The position numbers were made by a program, and so were the translations under genes. The notes beneath the pieces were generated by a model. The model was not told the DNA's origin. It did no database searches and saw nothing but the letters and a program-made list of their open reading frames with translations. A stretch of 64,000 nt of DNA, from NCBI RefSeq assembly GCF_043729335.1, contig NZ_JAYTLQ010000060.1, positions 124,001-188,000 on the forward strand, written 5' to 3'. Within the stretch, counting starts at the first letter, position 1; each line of letters starts with the position of its first letter. Shown here piece by piece: positions 51,859 through 61,288 of the stretch. The stretch comes from Crenothrix sp043729335 (GTDB lineage: Bacteria; Pseudomonadota; Gammaproteobacteria; Methylococcales; Methylomonadaceae).

Positions 51859-53453
51859 TAAAAATCCCTGCCTATACCTAGATAAATGAATAGATTATGC
51901 CAGTGTTGTCTCATGTTGCCTGAAGCATATTTTAAAAACATTTTTAGTGCTGGCCAATTGCGTTTGATACGCTGCCATAAGTAGCCTTTGCCAAACAGGC
52001 AATCCATAAAGCCACGTATGTGTTGATAGCGTAAGTCTGAATAAGGAAACCAGTTCGGTTCATCATCCAGCATGCTGCGGCTGGTTAACCCGGAAACAGT
52101 GTAACTAAACTGGCGTAAGCCTTCAGCGCCATGATAACGCCCAAAACCACTGTTTTTAACACCGCCAAACGGCAAACCCGGATGGCCAATGTTTTTAATG
52201 ACATCGTTAACTGCCCAATTACCCACTTTTAATTGCCGTGCTATGCGTTGGGCTTTGGCAATATCCAGACTCCAGACGCTGGCATTTAAGCCGTATTGGC
52301 TGTCGTTTGCGAGGGTAATCAGCTGTTCTTCGGTACTAAAAGCCATGACGGGTAATAATGCACCAAAGGTTTCGTCCTGCATAACACACATGTCATGAGT
52401 GACATCCCAAAGTACGACAGGCCTTAGATAGCGTCCTTGCAATTGTAATAGCCCTGATGCTTTTGCACCTTTGGCCAAGGCATCCTGGTAGTGAGCTTGA
52501 ACGATCTCAAATTGTGCCAGACTGGTTAACGCGCCCAGATCAGCTTCTTTGCCATGTCCAATGGTTAGCTTTTGCGTAGCCAAACAAAGCGCCTGTACGA
52601 AAGCATCGTAACAACTGTCTTGCACATACAGCCTTTCAACCGATACGCACACTTGTCCGCTATTGCTGAATGCGCCATATACTGCCGCTTGGCAAGCGCG
52701 TTTTAAATTGGCATCGGCAAAAACTAACATGGCATCTTTGCCGCCTAATTCCAGTATAACCGGAATTGGATGCTGTGCAGCTCTGGCCATAATGGCTCGT
52801 CCTGCTGCTACGCCGCCGGTCATAAACACTAAGTCCGGACGATTATCAAGCAGGGTTTCACCTGATGTTCCAGCACCAATCACTTGCTGTACCACATTAT
52901 GCGGTAAGTCAATCTGTTCGCATAATTGCAAAATTAACTCACCGATGGGCACGCTTAATTCGGATGTTTTAAAGATAACTGCATTGCCAGCTACTAAGGC
53001 GGTGATGAGTGGATTTAAGGTAAGCTGTAGCGGAAAATTCCACGGTGAAATAATCGCCACTACGCCATAAGGCTTGCGTTCAATTCTGGCTTGGGTATTA
53101 GGAAAAGAAAACGGCGAAGTTATTTCTGAACGCGGCGCTAAAATTTTGGCAGCGTTTTTTTTATAGTAGCTGATTAACTCCAAAATCGGGTAAATCTCGC
53201 CCAGCAATACCTCGGTTTTCACCTTGCCAGTTACACTTATCACCGTTTCAGTAATGCTATCAACCTGCTCTAAAAGGACGGTTTGTAATGCTGATATAAA
53301 CGATAGTCGCTCAGTAATAGATACAGTTGCCCAGCTGTTGACTGCTATGCGCGCTTGTTTCAGCTGTTGAATTATTTCAGCCTCAGTTGTCACCGGATAA
53401 GTATTAATGACGTGTTCATCAATAGCTGAAATGGCGGTGAGGGTATCAGCCAT
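51858..53453 (-). CDS. Carotenoid aldehyde dehydrogenase (4,4'-diapolycopene-dial type)
   Basis: An NAD(P)-dependent aldehyde dehydrogenase of 531 residues from ATG 53453; a TTG at 53477 would extend it into the preceding gene. The catalytic glutamate is in LELGGKDAML and the catalytic cysteine in SNSGQVCVSVERLY. The substrate region reads SPWNFPLQLTLNPL. A C-terminal extension of about 50 residues (SDLRYQHIRGFMDCLFGKG and onward) may bind membranes or a hydrophobic polyene. Its place between the two crtN-like genes equals that of ald in Methylomonas, where it makes the carotenoid acid end groups. Confidence 0.88.
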   Translation of the reverse strand: MADTLTAISAIDEHVINTYPVTTEAEIIQQLKQARIAVNSWATVSITERLSFISALQTVLLEQVDSITETVISVTGKVKTEVLLGEIYPILELISYYKKNAAKILAPRSEITSPFSFPNTQARIERKPYGVVAIISPWNFPLQLTLNPLITALVAGNAVIFKTSELSVPIGELILQLCEQIDLPHNVVQQVIGAGTSGETLLDNRPDLVFMTGGVAAGRAIMARAAQHPIPVILELGGKDAMLVFADANLKRACQAAVYGAFSNSGQVCVSVERLYVQDSCYDAFVQALCLATQKLTIGHGKEADLGALTSLAQFEIVQAHYQDALAKGAKASGLLQLQGRYLRPVVLWDVTHDMCVMQDETFGALLPVMAFSTEEQLITLANDSQYGLNASVWSLDIAKAQRIARQLKVGNWAVNDVIKNIGHPGLPFGGVKNSGFGRYHGAEGLRQFSYTVSGLTSRSMLDDEPNWFPYSDLRYQHIRGFMDCLFGKGYLWQRIKRNWPALKMFLKYASGNMRQHWHNLFIYLGIGRDF

Positions 53454-53463
53454 GTCTACAATC

Positions 53464-54975
53464 TTAGGCTCGATCAAGTTGTGGGATAGCTACGCCATGT
53501 TTTTGGCAAATAAGATCAGAAGAAATACGCGCGGATTCATAAATTGTGGGTAAACCACTGCCAGGATGCGTACCGCCACCTACCAGATAACACTGCTTTA
53601 ATTCCTGAAACTGATTATGCGGTCGCCAGTATAGTAATTGGCTAAATTTATGCGACAGGCTGAAGGTTGCACCTAAAAATACATTCTCATCGTTTTCCCA
53701 GTTTTGTGGGGTAATAATTTTTTCATGGGCAATATGGCTGCGTATATCACCCAGGTTAAAGCGCTCCGCTACCATATCCAGCACTTTTTCGCGCATGGAG
53801 GCACATTGCTCATCCCAGTTAATATGGCTGTTATTATTGGGCATGGGGACAAGTATATACAGCGTTGAATGCCCTTCAGGGGCTAAGCTGGTATCGGTAA
53901 CGCAGGCATTTTGTACATAAAATGAAAAATCATCGTTTAACTTTTTGTTATGAAAAATATTGCTGATATTGGTTTTATAATCATCAGCAAAAACAATAGT
54001 GTGGTGCGGCAGGTCGTAGCGTGTATCCAAGGCCAGATACAACATGAAAGTGGAGCAGGAATACTCCATCCTTTTTAAGCGCTCAGGGCTGTGCTGTTTT
54101 AACTGGTTGGGTTTAACGAGCTGGCTCATGGCATAGGCAAAATCAGCGTTAATAATGACTTCATCAGCGGTAATCTCAGTGCCATCTTGCAGGCGCACGC
54201 CTTTAGCCACTTTATTGTCTATGATTAACGACTGCACTGCTGCGCTGGTGTGGATATGCCCACCTTGTTCGGTAATGACTTTAGCCATCGCCGCAGCAAT
54301 CCGGTTTAAGCCGCCTTTAACATGGTAAATGCCGTATTCATGTTCCAAATACGACAGCATGGTAAACAACGCTGGGCATTCCCACGGCGACATTCCCAAA
54401 TATTTCGATTGAAATGAAAAAATCAGGCGCATTTTTTCCGCTTTAAAATAGCGCCCTAAATTGGAAAACACGCTGTGGTTAAGCGCCAAATACGGCAGTG
54501 CTTTGATTAACTCCCATGAAAAAAATGCGCTTATACTGGAATAATTACGTTTAATACACGGGTAAAGTTTGCGAAAACGTTTACCTTCCTCTTCAATATA
54601 ACGGTCAAACCCAGCACTGCCTTCCGGGAAAGCGCGTTGCAGCTCGGCCCGCATTTTTTCCCGGTCGGAATAAACATCCACTGACTGATCATCAAACATT
54701 AAACGATACATGGGATCAAGTTTAAAAAACTCCAGATAATCACTGCTGCGTTTGCCACATAGCGCAAACATGTCATCTAAAACATGCTTCATTAACAAAA
54801 ACGTAGGCCCGGTATCAAACACATGGCCATTTAAGCGGATGGGGCGGTTACGGCCACCGACTTCGGCATTTTTATCAAAAATAGAGACTTTAAAACCGCG
54901 CTGGCTTAACAGCATTCCTGCGCACAAACCGCCAGGGCCAGCGCCGACGATTACGATATGTTTTTTTTCAGGCAT
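53464..54975 (-). CDS. crtN: Diapophytoene desaturase-like protein CrtN
   Basis: A 503-residue FAD-dependent desaturase for C30 carotenoids. The N-terminus KKHIVIVGAGPGGLCAGMLL and the segment GRNRPIRLNGHVFDTGPTFL, followed by KYLGMSPWECPALFTMLSYL and the C-terminal YLVGGGTHPGSGLPTIYESA, closely recall the first crtN of Methylomonas. It would convert 4,4'-diapophytoene to diapolycopene. The synthase crtM is not in the window. It heads the operon; a TATAAT box lies upstream at 55025-55020. Confidence 0.9.
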   Translation of the reverse strand: MPEKKHIVIVGAGPGGLCAGMLLSQRGFKVSIFDKNAEVGGRNRPIRLNGHVFDTGPTFLLMKHVLDDMFALCGKRSSDYLEFFKLDPMYRLMFDDQSVDVYSDREKMRAELQRAFPEGSAGFDRYIEEEGKRFRKLYPCIKRNYSSISAFFSWELIKALPYLALNHSVFSNLGRYFKAEKMRLIFSFQSKYLGMSPWECPALFTMLSYLEHEYGIYHVKGGLNRIAAAMAKVITEQGGHIHTSAAVQSLIIDNKVAKGVRLQDGTEITADEVIINADFAYAMSQLVKPNQLKQHSPERLKRMEYSCSTFMLYLALDTRYDLPHHTIVFADDYKTNISNIFHNKKLNDDFSFYVQNACVTDTSLAPEGHSTLYILVPMPNNNSHINWDEQCASMREKVLDMVAERFNLGDIRSHIAHEKIITPQNWENDENVFLGATFSLSHKFSQLLYWRPHNQFQELKQCYLVGGGTHPGSGLPTIYESARISSDLICQKHGVAIPQLDRA

Positions 54976-55314
54976 GATGGATGGTATCGTTGAAGTATAA
55001 AAAAGGCTATTGGCTTGTCATTATAAAAGGCAACACATAAGCTAGTTGAGGTGTTCATTGTTCCCCAAGTCTACCCTATTTGTTCCACCTAAATACAGTT
55101 AGCCAAGCTAATGACATCAACTCTGTATTATTTAGGCATATAAAAATTAGTCAAGACTCTGCAAACAAAAAATGACATTCTGCTTTTAATCAATAAAGCG
55201 AAGCTGTTCATTTTTGCGGTATTATTATTGTCATGTAAAGCAGCGTGTTTACACGTCAAAGCCATGATAGAATTCAGGTTACTGAATCTTGCCTATTTTT
55301 AATAACTGCGGCTT
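54976..55314. other. Divergent region between the carotenoid operon and the ABC transporter
   Basis: 339 bases without a gene. A minus-strand TATAAT at 55025-55020 with a poor -35 (TCAACT at 18-base spacing) could serve crtN. No clear promoter for the transporter genes and no repeat were recognised. Confidence 0.45.
55020..55049 (-). promoter_or_regulatory. Possible promoter of the carotenoid operon
   Basis: On the minus strand, TATAAT (55025-55020) lies 18 bases after TCAACT (55049-55044). The predicted transcript start near 55012 leaves a leader of about 37 bases before crtN. Weak -35, so a tentative call. Confidence 0.35.
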
Positions 55315-56022
55315 ATGACTCCCATTATCCAACTTAACAATATTAATAAAGCCTATACACTGGGTAAGGTAACTCAGCCGGTATTGCATGATATTTCTAT
55401 GGCGATTTACGCGGGAGAATTTGTAGCCATAGTGGGCGCTTCGGGAAATGGTAAATCAACGTTACTGAATATATTAACCGGCATTGATAAACCCAGCAGT
55501 GGTCAAGTCACTGTTTGTGGCAGCCAGTTACAGCGTTTAAAAGAAGAGCAATTGTCAGTATGGCGCGGTAAAAATGTCGGCATTGTGTTTCAGTTTTTTC
55601 AATTATTACCGGCGTTAACGTTATTGCAAAACATTTTATTGCCCATGGATTTTGTCGGTAAATTAAAAAAACGCGAACGATTAACAAGAGCGCATTATTT
55701 ACTGGATTTAGTGGGTTTAAAGGATCAGGCTCAGCAGTTACCCAGCCAGGTTTCTGGGGGCCAGCAACAGCGTGCCGCCATTGCCCGCGCAATGGCCAAT
55801 GATCCGCCCTTAATTGTCGCCGATGAACCCACCGGCAACTTAGACTGTGAAACGGCCGATAGTGTGTTTGCGCTATTTTTAACCTTGTGCCAACAAGGTA
55901 AGACACTGGTCATGGTCACGCATAATGAGGCGCTTGCCGACGCTGCCTCGCGCCGCATTGCTATTCATTCAGGGCATATTCTAAGTGACGAAAAAACCCA
56001 TACGAGGCAGTCTCTTGTCTAG
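55315..56022 (+). CDS. ABC transporter ATP-binding protein (MacB/LolD type)
   Basis: A 235-residue ATPase of the lipoprotein/macrolide exporter class. Walker A is GASGNGKSTLLNIL, the Q-loop is VFQFFQLLPALTLLQN, the signature is VSGGQQQRAAIARAM, Walker B is LIVADEPTGNLD and the switch is VMVTHNEA. It pairs with the permease at 55985, whose start overlaps by 38 bases. No periplasmic adaptor gene is present beside it, so the substrate and the full complex are unknown. Confidence 0.9.
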   Translation: MTPIIQLNNINKAYTLGKVTQPVLHDISMAIYAGEFVAIVGASGNGKSTLLNILTGIDKPSSGQVTVCGSQLQRLKEEQLSVWRGKNVGIVFQFFQLLPALTLLQNILLPMDFVGKLKKRERLTRAHYLLDLVGLKDQAQQLPSQVSGGQQQRAAIARAMANDPPLIVADEPTGNLDCETADSVFALFLTLCQQGKTLVMVTHNEALADAASRRIAIHSGHILSDEKTHTRQSLV

Positions 56023-58432
56023 CATTTGGGCAAAAATTAAAGCCGATTTACTGGCGCATCCTGCGCGTACCGGCCTTTCTATCACCAGTATGGCCATTGG
56101 CATTTTTATGCTGGGCACTATGCTGGGTATGATGGATTTGGAATTAAGCAATATGGATGCCGCCCATCGGCACTCATCGCCATCGCATATTAGTTTAATC
56201 CTTAAAACCGATACGGACTTTAGTAGTCTGGAACCGATTAAATCAGTAGAAGGTGTGGAGGCGGTAGATACGCTAACGCAATTTACCGTGCGTTATAAAA
56301 CGCCGGGTGCATCCAGTTGGCAACTGGGTACGGTGGTATTTCGCAATGATTACAGCCAGCAAAAGTATGACCAGTTAACCCTGCTTTCTGGTCAATGGCC
56401 TAGCGGTAACCGATTGGCTGTCGAACGCTTATCGATGAAAGCAGCAGGGCTTAAGCTAGGTGACACCATTCAATTTGAAACCACCAAAGGTGCGGTAGAT
56501 ATGGCTATCGGCGGTGTCATTCGTCATCCTTTTGTAAAACCGCCTAAATTTGGCGGACAGTTACATTTTTTTATTAGTAGCGATGCTGCGCCGGTTTTTG
56601 GTGTGCCCTTAAAAACTTTCCGGCAAGCTTTAGTGCGGGTAACACCGCCGTACAGTGCAGATAAAGCCCGTATTGTCGCTGCGAATATTCGCACAAACTT
56701 AGCTAAACAGGGCATTCATGTGAATGCAACTTTATTGCAAGATCCTGAAAAACATTGGGGGCGACCGTTTTTTTCTGGGATTAATCTGATTTTAACGGTC
56801 ATGGCGTGGGCATCTTTGGCGTTAAGTTCGGTGTTAATTCTTAATACGGTTGCGGCTGTTATTACTCAGCAAACCGACCAGATCGGCATCATGAAATCCA
56901 TTGGGGCAAAACGCCGTACCATTGCCGGTATTTATTTAACTATCGTGTTTTTGTTAGCTTTGATGGCGCTAATACTAGCCATTCCAGCCAGTTTTGCCGT
57001 GGCATTTTTAAGCAGCCGCTGGTTGCTGGATTTATTTAACATTGAATTAACCCAATTTACCTACTCAACACGCGCATTGCTGTGCATGGTGGTAGGTGGA
57101 TTATTAACGCCGCTGTTAGCAGGCTTATGGCCGATTTGGCGCGGCGCTTCATTAACCATACGGGAAGCCCTGGCCAGTTACGGTTTAGGCGCAGATTACA
57201 CGCGCAGCGGCTTAACCGGCTGGCTGGAAACCAAGCTATTTGGACGTTTACCTACTTTGTATGCGGTTGCGTTAGGAAACTTATTACGCCGCAAAGCACG
57301 GTTATTCTGGACGCAAAGTGTATTGATTATTGCAGGCGTTTTGTTCATGGTCATTATGAGTCTTATTGCCTCGGTTAATTTGACTTTAGATCATGAATTG
57401 GCCAGAAGCCGCTATGCGGTGCGTTTAGGCTTTGGTGCCGATCAGCCCGCCGCCCAAATTGAAAAAATCGTTAAATCGCTGCCAAAAACGACCGGTGTGG
57501 AATTATGGAACCGCTTATCCGCTGAAATACAGGTAGGTGATGTGGTCATTCGTCAAGTGGGCAGCTTAGGTGTGCAGCTAGTGGCTTTGCCGGTTACCAG
57601 CCAAATGTACACCCCGTTAATTGTCGCAGGACGCTGGTTTGAAGCTAACGACGCTGAACAAAATGTGTTGGTGCTGAATGCAGAAACTGCTGAACTTAAC
57701 GACATTAAAGTTGGAGATAGTGTGCAGGTTAATGTGGCGCCGCGCAGTAAAAGCAGGTGGAAAGTGATAGGTTTGTACCGATGGTTTGCAGGTTCGGGTT
57801 ATGCCGTAGAACCCGTATACGCGCCTTTAAAAACCGTTCAAAATCTTACTCATAACACTACCAAAAGTTCTTTTGCTTTGCTTTCCGCAGCAGTAACTAC
57901 GTTGGAGGAAGAAAAAAACTATGCCGATGCTTTAAAGCAAAAGTTCCAGGATGAACATATTCCTTTAGATTTTTACACTACGCTGTCAACCCTTGAGCAG
58001 CGCCAGTTTGCTAAAAATGAGTTTCGACCGTTAACGAGTATGCTGTTAAGTCTGGCTGATTTAATAGCGTCGGTCGGGGGTATCGGTTTATCAGGTACCT
58101 TAGCGATGGGTGTGTTGCAGCGCACTCGCGAAATTGGGGTGTTAAGAGCTATTGGTGCAAAATCATCCACTGTGTTTAAACTGTTTATGCTGGAAGGCTT
58201 TTTACACGGCTTCATGGCTTGGGCAATCAGTATTCCGATTGCTTACCTTCTGGCTGAGCCACTGGCAAAAAAGCTGGGGCAAATAATGCTGAGTTTGCAA
58301 CTGGATTATGTTTTTTCGATGACTTCTATCTGGTTGTGGTTGGCACTCATTATATTTTTGGTTATTGTGTCATCATACTGGCCAGCAAAACATGCCACCA
58401 AAATTGCTGTGCGGGATTCTTTAAGTTATTAA
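55985..58432 (+). CDS. ABC transporter permease, FtsX/MacB type with two FtsX domains
   Basis: An 815-residue permease built as two repeats, each with a periplasmic domain and a four-helix FtsX core. The first membrane helix is near residues 30-50 (GLSITSMAIGIFMLGTMLGM). An FtsX core follows at about 270-400 (INLILTVMAWASLALSSVLI; IGIMKSIGAKRRTIAGIYL), then a second half with another core near the C-terminus (EIGVLRAIGAKSSTVFKLFM). Starts are GTG 55985 or TTG 56015. The partner ATPase is upstream. Substrates of such two-repeat permeases are usually lipids, lipoproteins or hydrophobic compounds. Confidence 0.87.
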   Translation: MTKKPIRGSLLSSIWAKIKADLLAHPARTGLSITSMAIGIFMLGTMLGMMDLELSNMDAAHRHSSPSHISLILKTDTDFSSLEPIKSVEGVEAVDTLTQFTVRYKTPGASSWQLGTVVFRNDYSQQKYDQLTLLSGQWPSGNRLAVERLSMKAAGLKLGDTIQFETTKGAVDMAIGGVIRHPFVKPPKFGGQLHFFISSDAAPVFGVPLKTFRQALVRVTPPYSADKARIVAANIRTNLAKQGIHVNATLLQDPEKHWGRPFFSGINLILTVMAWASLALSSVLILNTVAAVITQQTDQIGIMKSIGAKRRTIAGIYLTIVFLLALMALILAIPASFAVAFLSSRWLLDLFNIELTQFTYSTRALLCMVVGGLLTPLLAGLWPIWRGASLTIREALASYGLGADYTRSGLTGWLETKLFGRLPTLYAVALGNLLRRKARLFWTQSVLIIAGVLFMVIMSLIASVNLTLDHELARSRYAVRLGFGADQPAAQIEKIVKSLPKTTGVELWNRLSAEIQVGDVVIRQVGSLGVQLVALPVTSQMYTPLIVAGRWFEANDAEQNVLVLNAETAELNDIKVGDSVQVNVAPRSKSRWKVIGLYRWFAGSGYAVEPVYAPLKTVQNLTHNTTKSSFALLSAAVTTLEEEKNYADALKQKFQDEHIPLDFYTTLSTLEQRQFAKNEFRPLTSMLLSLADLIASVGGIGLSGTLAMGVLQRTREIGVLRAIGAKSSTVFKLFMLEGFLHGFMAWAISIPIAYLLAEPLAKKLGQIMLSLQLDYVFSMTSIWLWLALIIFLVIVSSYWPAKHATKIAVRDSLSY

Positions 58433-58943
58433 AGGACATAATTTGTTGGGCTACATGCTTTTCGTAATCCAACATTTATCGCATCCGTGGGTCGGATTGG
58501 AACGAACTACCGAGCTTCGACAAGCTCACTATAAAGAGTATTTTCAATTCCCCCGTGACCACGTAAGGCAGTAGCCGATGATTTCACATGACCACCAAAC
58601 CACATTTTAATCCCCCAACAATAAATGCTAGCCGGCTTCTGTAAAGAGTATTATGATTCAGCTAACGGGATGAGTTAGTTTATTAACATCCAAAACCCCC
58701 TTTTATTGTGCTTAAAAGTAGTGTGATTTAGATGAGGCAACGACCCTTAAATAGTATGAATTTTAATGAGGCAATGCGAACCGGACAAGATAATTGTCGC
58801 CGAACAAGTTAAATAATTCACACTTCTCGTGTGAATAAGTTCGCATATTTCCCTTATTTATTCTCTTAAGATAAAGCCACATCGGAAAAGTTGAGATACA
58901 CATACCGATGCAGACAAAATACAAACTCATTGATTGTATTATT
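58433..58943. other. Intergenic region with short repeats upstream of the HigA-like gene
   Basis: About 500 bases without a credible gene. It holds a 14-base match (58516-58529, TTCGACAAGCTCAC) to the MITE-like element at 61363-61376, two imperfect copies of a TGAGGCAA-containing sequence (about 58725-58740 and 58765-58782), and a small palindrome TTCACAC...GTGTGAA near 58817-58835. No HigB toxin frame was found in either direction. It looks like decayed mobile or repeat DNA. Confidence 0.5.
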
Positions 58944-59228
58944 ATGCGCATGTTTAACCCGCCTCATCCGGGCGAAATCTTGTCTGAATTGTGGTTACAG
59001 CCATTGGGCTTAACTATTACCCAAGTTGCTAGCCATTTGAATGTGACCCGTAAAACCGTGTCCGCATTGGTTAACGGAAAAACCGGCATTAGCGCGGAAA
59101 TGGCGGTGCGTTTGGAATTGGCATTTGGTAAAAGTGCTGAATCTTGGCTTGCCGCTCAAGCCGCTTATGATGTGTGGCAATTGGAAGCCAAGCGCGAGAG
59201 TTTGGGTGTTCATAAAGTGGCCGTATGA
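58944..59228 (+). CDS. HigA-family antitoxin-like regulator (orphan)
   Basis: A 94-residue helix-turn-helix protein of the HigA/VapI antitoxin family. The opening MFNPPHPGEILSELWLQPLG, the HTH (TITQVASHLNVTRKTVSAL) and the C-terminal AFGKSAESWLAAQAAYDVW are diagnostic. The start is ATG 58944 or 58950; upstream codons to 58908 are unconserved. No higB-like toxin gene precedes it, so it is either an orphan antitoxin or a regulator working with a distant partner. It is convergent with the Fur-type gene. Confidence 0.85.
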   Translation: MRMFNPPHPGEILSELWLQPLGLTITQVASHLNVTRKTVSALVNGKTGISAEMAVRLELAFGKSAESWLAAQAAYDVWQLEAKRESLGVHKVAV

Positions 59229-59240
59229 TGCTTAAAGCCG

Positions 59241-59292
59241 GTTTTGTTAAGTTACCCGGCACATTTCGTCCAGGTATGATACCTAACAAAAC
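59241..59292. terminator. Long hairpin between convergent genes
   Basis: GTTTTGTTA (59241-59249) pairs with TAACAAAAC (59284-59292), enclosing a second small hairpin AGGTA-TGA-TACCT. It lies between the HigA-like and Fur-type genes and may end both transcripts. Confidence 0.4.
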
Positions 59293-59296
59293 TTAC

Positions 59297-59824
59297 TCAA
59301 GTGTGTTGTACATTTAACACGGCACATTTTTGGCAAACGCCATGAATCTCAATAGCTTTGCTATGAACAATAAAATGGGCTTGCTTAATTTCTGATGACA
59401 GCGCCCGCATAACCTGAGCAGCAGAACGCTCTTCAACTTCATTGCATTGATTACAAATCAGCAATAATTGTTCGTGTTGTAACTCAGGACAGCGACAGCC
59501 TACAAAAGCATTCAAGCTTTCTACGCGGTGTATTAAACCTTGCTCAATCAAAAAATCCAATGCACGGTAAACCGTTACAGGCTTGGCGGCATTTTGCACC
59601 GGTTTGAGTTTATCAAGCAGTTCGTAGGCTTTAACAGCTTTATGACTTTCCCATATTAACCGCAATACTTGCTGGCGAATTGGAGTGAGTTGCACCGCGC
59701 GTTCCAGACACAGATGCTCGGCGGTAAGCAGTGCATCCTGAACACACTGGCCGTGATCATGGCCTGAAACTTCGGTATGCGTTAAATCAATATCTTCAGG
59801 AGCCGCTGTATCGTATGCTTTCAA
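59297..59824 (-). CDS. Fur-family regulator, Zur-like
   Basis: A 175-residue metal-responsive repressor. The winged helix reads LTPIRQQVLRLIWESHKAV and PVTVYRALDFLIEQGLIHRV. The zinc-structural cysteine pairs CNQCN and CQKC are in the C-terminal dimerisation domain, and a histidine-containing C-terminal region (HFIVHSKAIEIHGVC) would bind the regulatory metal. AYELLDKLKP and the overall layout are closer to Zur than Fur. The N-terminal 35 residues (with HDHGQC) are an extension. No zinc-uptake genes are adjacent, so the metal is not certain. Confidence 0.82.
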   Translation of the reverse strand: MKAYDTAAPEDIDLTHTEVSGHDHGQCVQDALLTAEHLCLERAVQLTPIRQQVLRLIWESHKAVKAYELLDKLKPVQNAAKPVTVYRALDFLIEQGLIHRVESLNAFVGCRCPELQHEQLLLICNQCNEVEERSAAQVMRALSSEIKQAHFIVHSKAIEIHGVCQKCAVLNVQHT

Positions 59825-59928
59825 ATGTTTACCTTCATAAAGTCGGGCTGTATTTGTATTTTATTATACGCCGAGCCTTGATGAGAATAGGGGCTTTATT
59901 GAATTGAATCCACTCTACATAAAAACAA

Positions 59929-61194
59929 CTACAGCAATTTTGAATCAACTATGGTGCTTTTCACGTAACTTTCAATCATCTCATTATCCACACCATAATC
60001 ATGGCCATTAATCAGACGCTTGATTTTGTAGCCCTTACCATTAGCATCTAAATCCAGTTTAAATAAATCAATGTGCCTGGGTGGCCTTAGCTTTTTGTCT
60101 TCATCCAGACACAGCATGACTTTGGGTTTGAGTTGACGGCCAGGACCCACTTCAATAATCACCCCTACTTCGCCGTTACTCATTTCCACAACACTTCCCG
60201 CTGGATACAATCCCAATGCTTCGATAAATTTAATCAGATAGCCAGGATCAAGGTGACTGCCGCGCATTTTAAGCATTTCATCAATGGCATCGCGGTGTGT
60301 ACGGCCTTTTTGGTACACACGATCACTGGTCATGGCATCATACATATCAACAATGGTGACTATTCGGGTTTCATCGCTAAGATGTTCCCCGCTCAGGCCG
60401 CGCGGATAGCCTTTGCCATCCATGCGCTCGTGGTGACTGTAGGCAACGTCAATAGCGCCACCATACATGTCCTTACTTTTTATCAATAAATTGCGTCCGT
60501 GTTCGGGATGCTTTTTCATTAACGTCAGTTCATGGGGTTCAAATCGCCCTGGTTTATTAAGCACTTCCAACGGTATAAGCATCTTTCCCATATCATGCAT
60601 CATGCCACATAAGCCGACTTGATTAAGCTGCTCTTCATTAAACCCCATTTTTCGAGCTAATAAGATGGCCAATAAGCACACGTTCATACTGTGCTGAGCG
60701 GTGTATAAGTCTCTGTTTTTTAATTGTGTCATCCATAAAATCGCGTCAGGCGATTTAAGGACACAGGCCACGCATTCCGCCACCGCTTGCTTGGCAATTT
60801 CAACATTAATGCCGCGCCCCAAAGCGACACCATCCATAAAACTTTTTACCAGCGTACTGGTTTTTTGGTAAACCTCTTGGGTTTTTTCAATCTCCTTGGT
60901 AAAAGACGAATATCTTTCATAGCGTGAATTATCGGCTTCGGGTTCTTTGAAGCGGCTAAATTTGGGCTGGAGGTACTTGCTTTGTTTTTCCATATCAATG
61001 AAAACATACTGGCATTCACTTTTAACGGCATCAATATCCGTTTGGCTCATTAATTCAAAGCCCTGAAATATAAAACTACTTTCCAGCCAGGGTTTATCGA
61101 GCTGAGAGACGTACATGCCTATTTGCAAGTCTTTGACATCAATTTGCGTCAAGACATTGGAAGTGGCAAGAAATATATTGTTAGAGTCATTCAT
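59929..61194 (-). CDS. HD-GYP domain cyclic-di-GMP phosphodiesterase
   Basis: A 421-residue cytoplasmic protein. An N-terminal DUF3391-type domain (IDVKDLQIGMYVSQLDKPW) precedes the HD-GYP domain: TAQHSMNVCLLAILLARKMG, the metal-binding MMHDMGKMLIP, HPEHGRNLL, and the hallmark HHERMDGKGYPRGL (H-x-G-x-GYP region). All these residues are intact, so it is probably active in hydrolysing cyclic di-GMP. No receiver domain is present, and input would come through the N-terminal domain. A MITE-like insertion lies about 95 bases upstream of its start. Confidence 0.92.
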   Translation of the reverse strand: MNDSNNIFLATSNVLTQIDVKDLQIGMYVSQLDKPWLESSFIFQGFELMSQTDIDAVKSECQYVFIDMEKQSKYLQPKFSRFKEPEADNSRYERYSSFTKEIEKTQEVYQKTSTLVKSFMDGVALGRGINVEIAKQAVAECVACVLKSPDAILWMTQLKNRDLYTAQHSMNVCLLAILLARKMGFNEEQLNQVGLCGMMHDMGKMLIPLEVLNKPGRFEPHELTLMKKHPEHGRNLLIKSKDMYGGAIDVAYSHHERMDGKGYPRGLSGEHLSDETRIVTIVDMYDAMTSDRVYQKGRTHRDAIDEMLKMRGSHLDPGYLIKFIEALGLYPAGSVVEMSNGEVGVIIEVGPGRQLKPKVMLCLDEDKKLRPPRHIDLFKLDLDANGKGYKIKRLINGHDYGVDNEMIESYVKSTIVDSKLL

Positions 61195-61288
61195 AGCAAA
61201 ACGATTTATGAGAGTGTTTGCACATTAATCCGGAACATCTTTGTAAGAAGTTGAATCGTATCTGTAGATTTGGTCTACGGGACATATA
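61195..61288. other. Upstream region of the HD-GYP gene
   Basis: Together with the element at 61289-61428 and the 231 bases after it, this forms a 465-base gap before cysM. No gene or clear promoter was recognised in it. Confidence 0.4.

Noticed and set aside
55508..55906. A 132-codon open frame on the minus strand
   Set aside because: Antisense to a clear ABC ATPase; no signal or domain.
58433..58907. A HigB toxin gene ahead of the HigA-like gene
   Set aside because: All frames were read; none encodes a HigB-like sequence.
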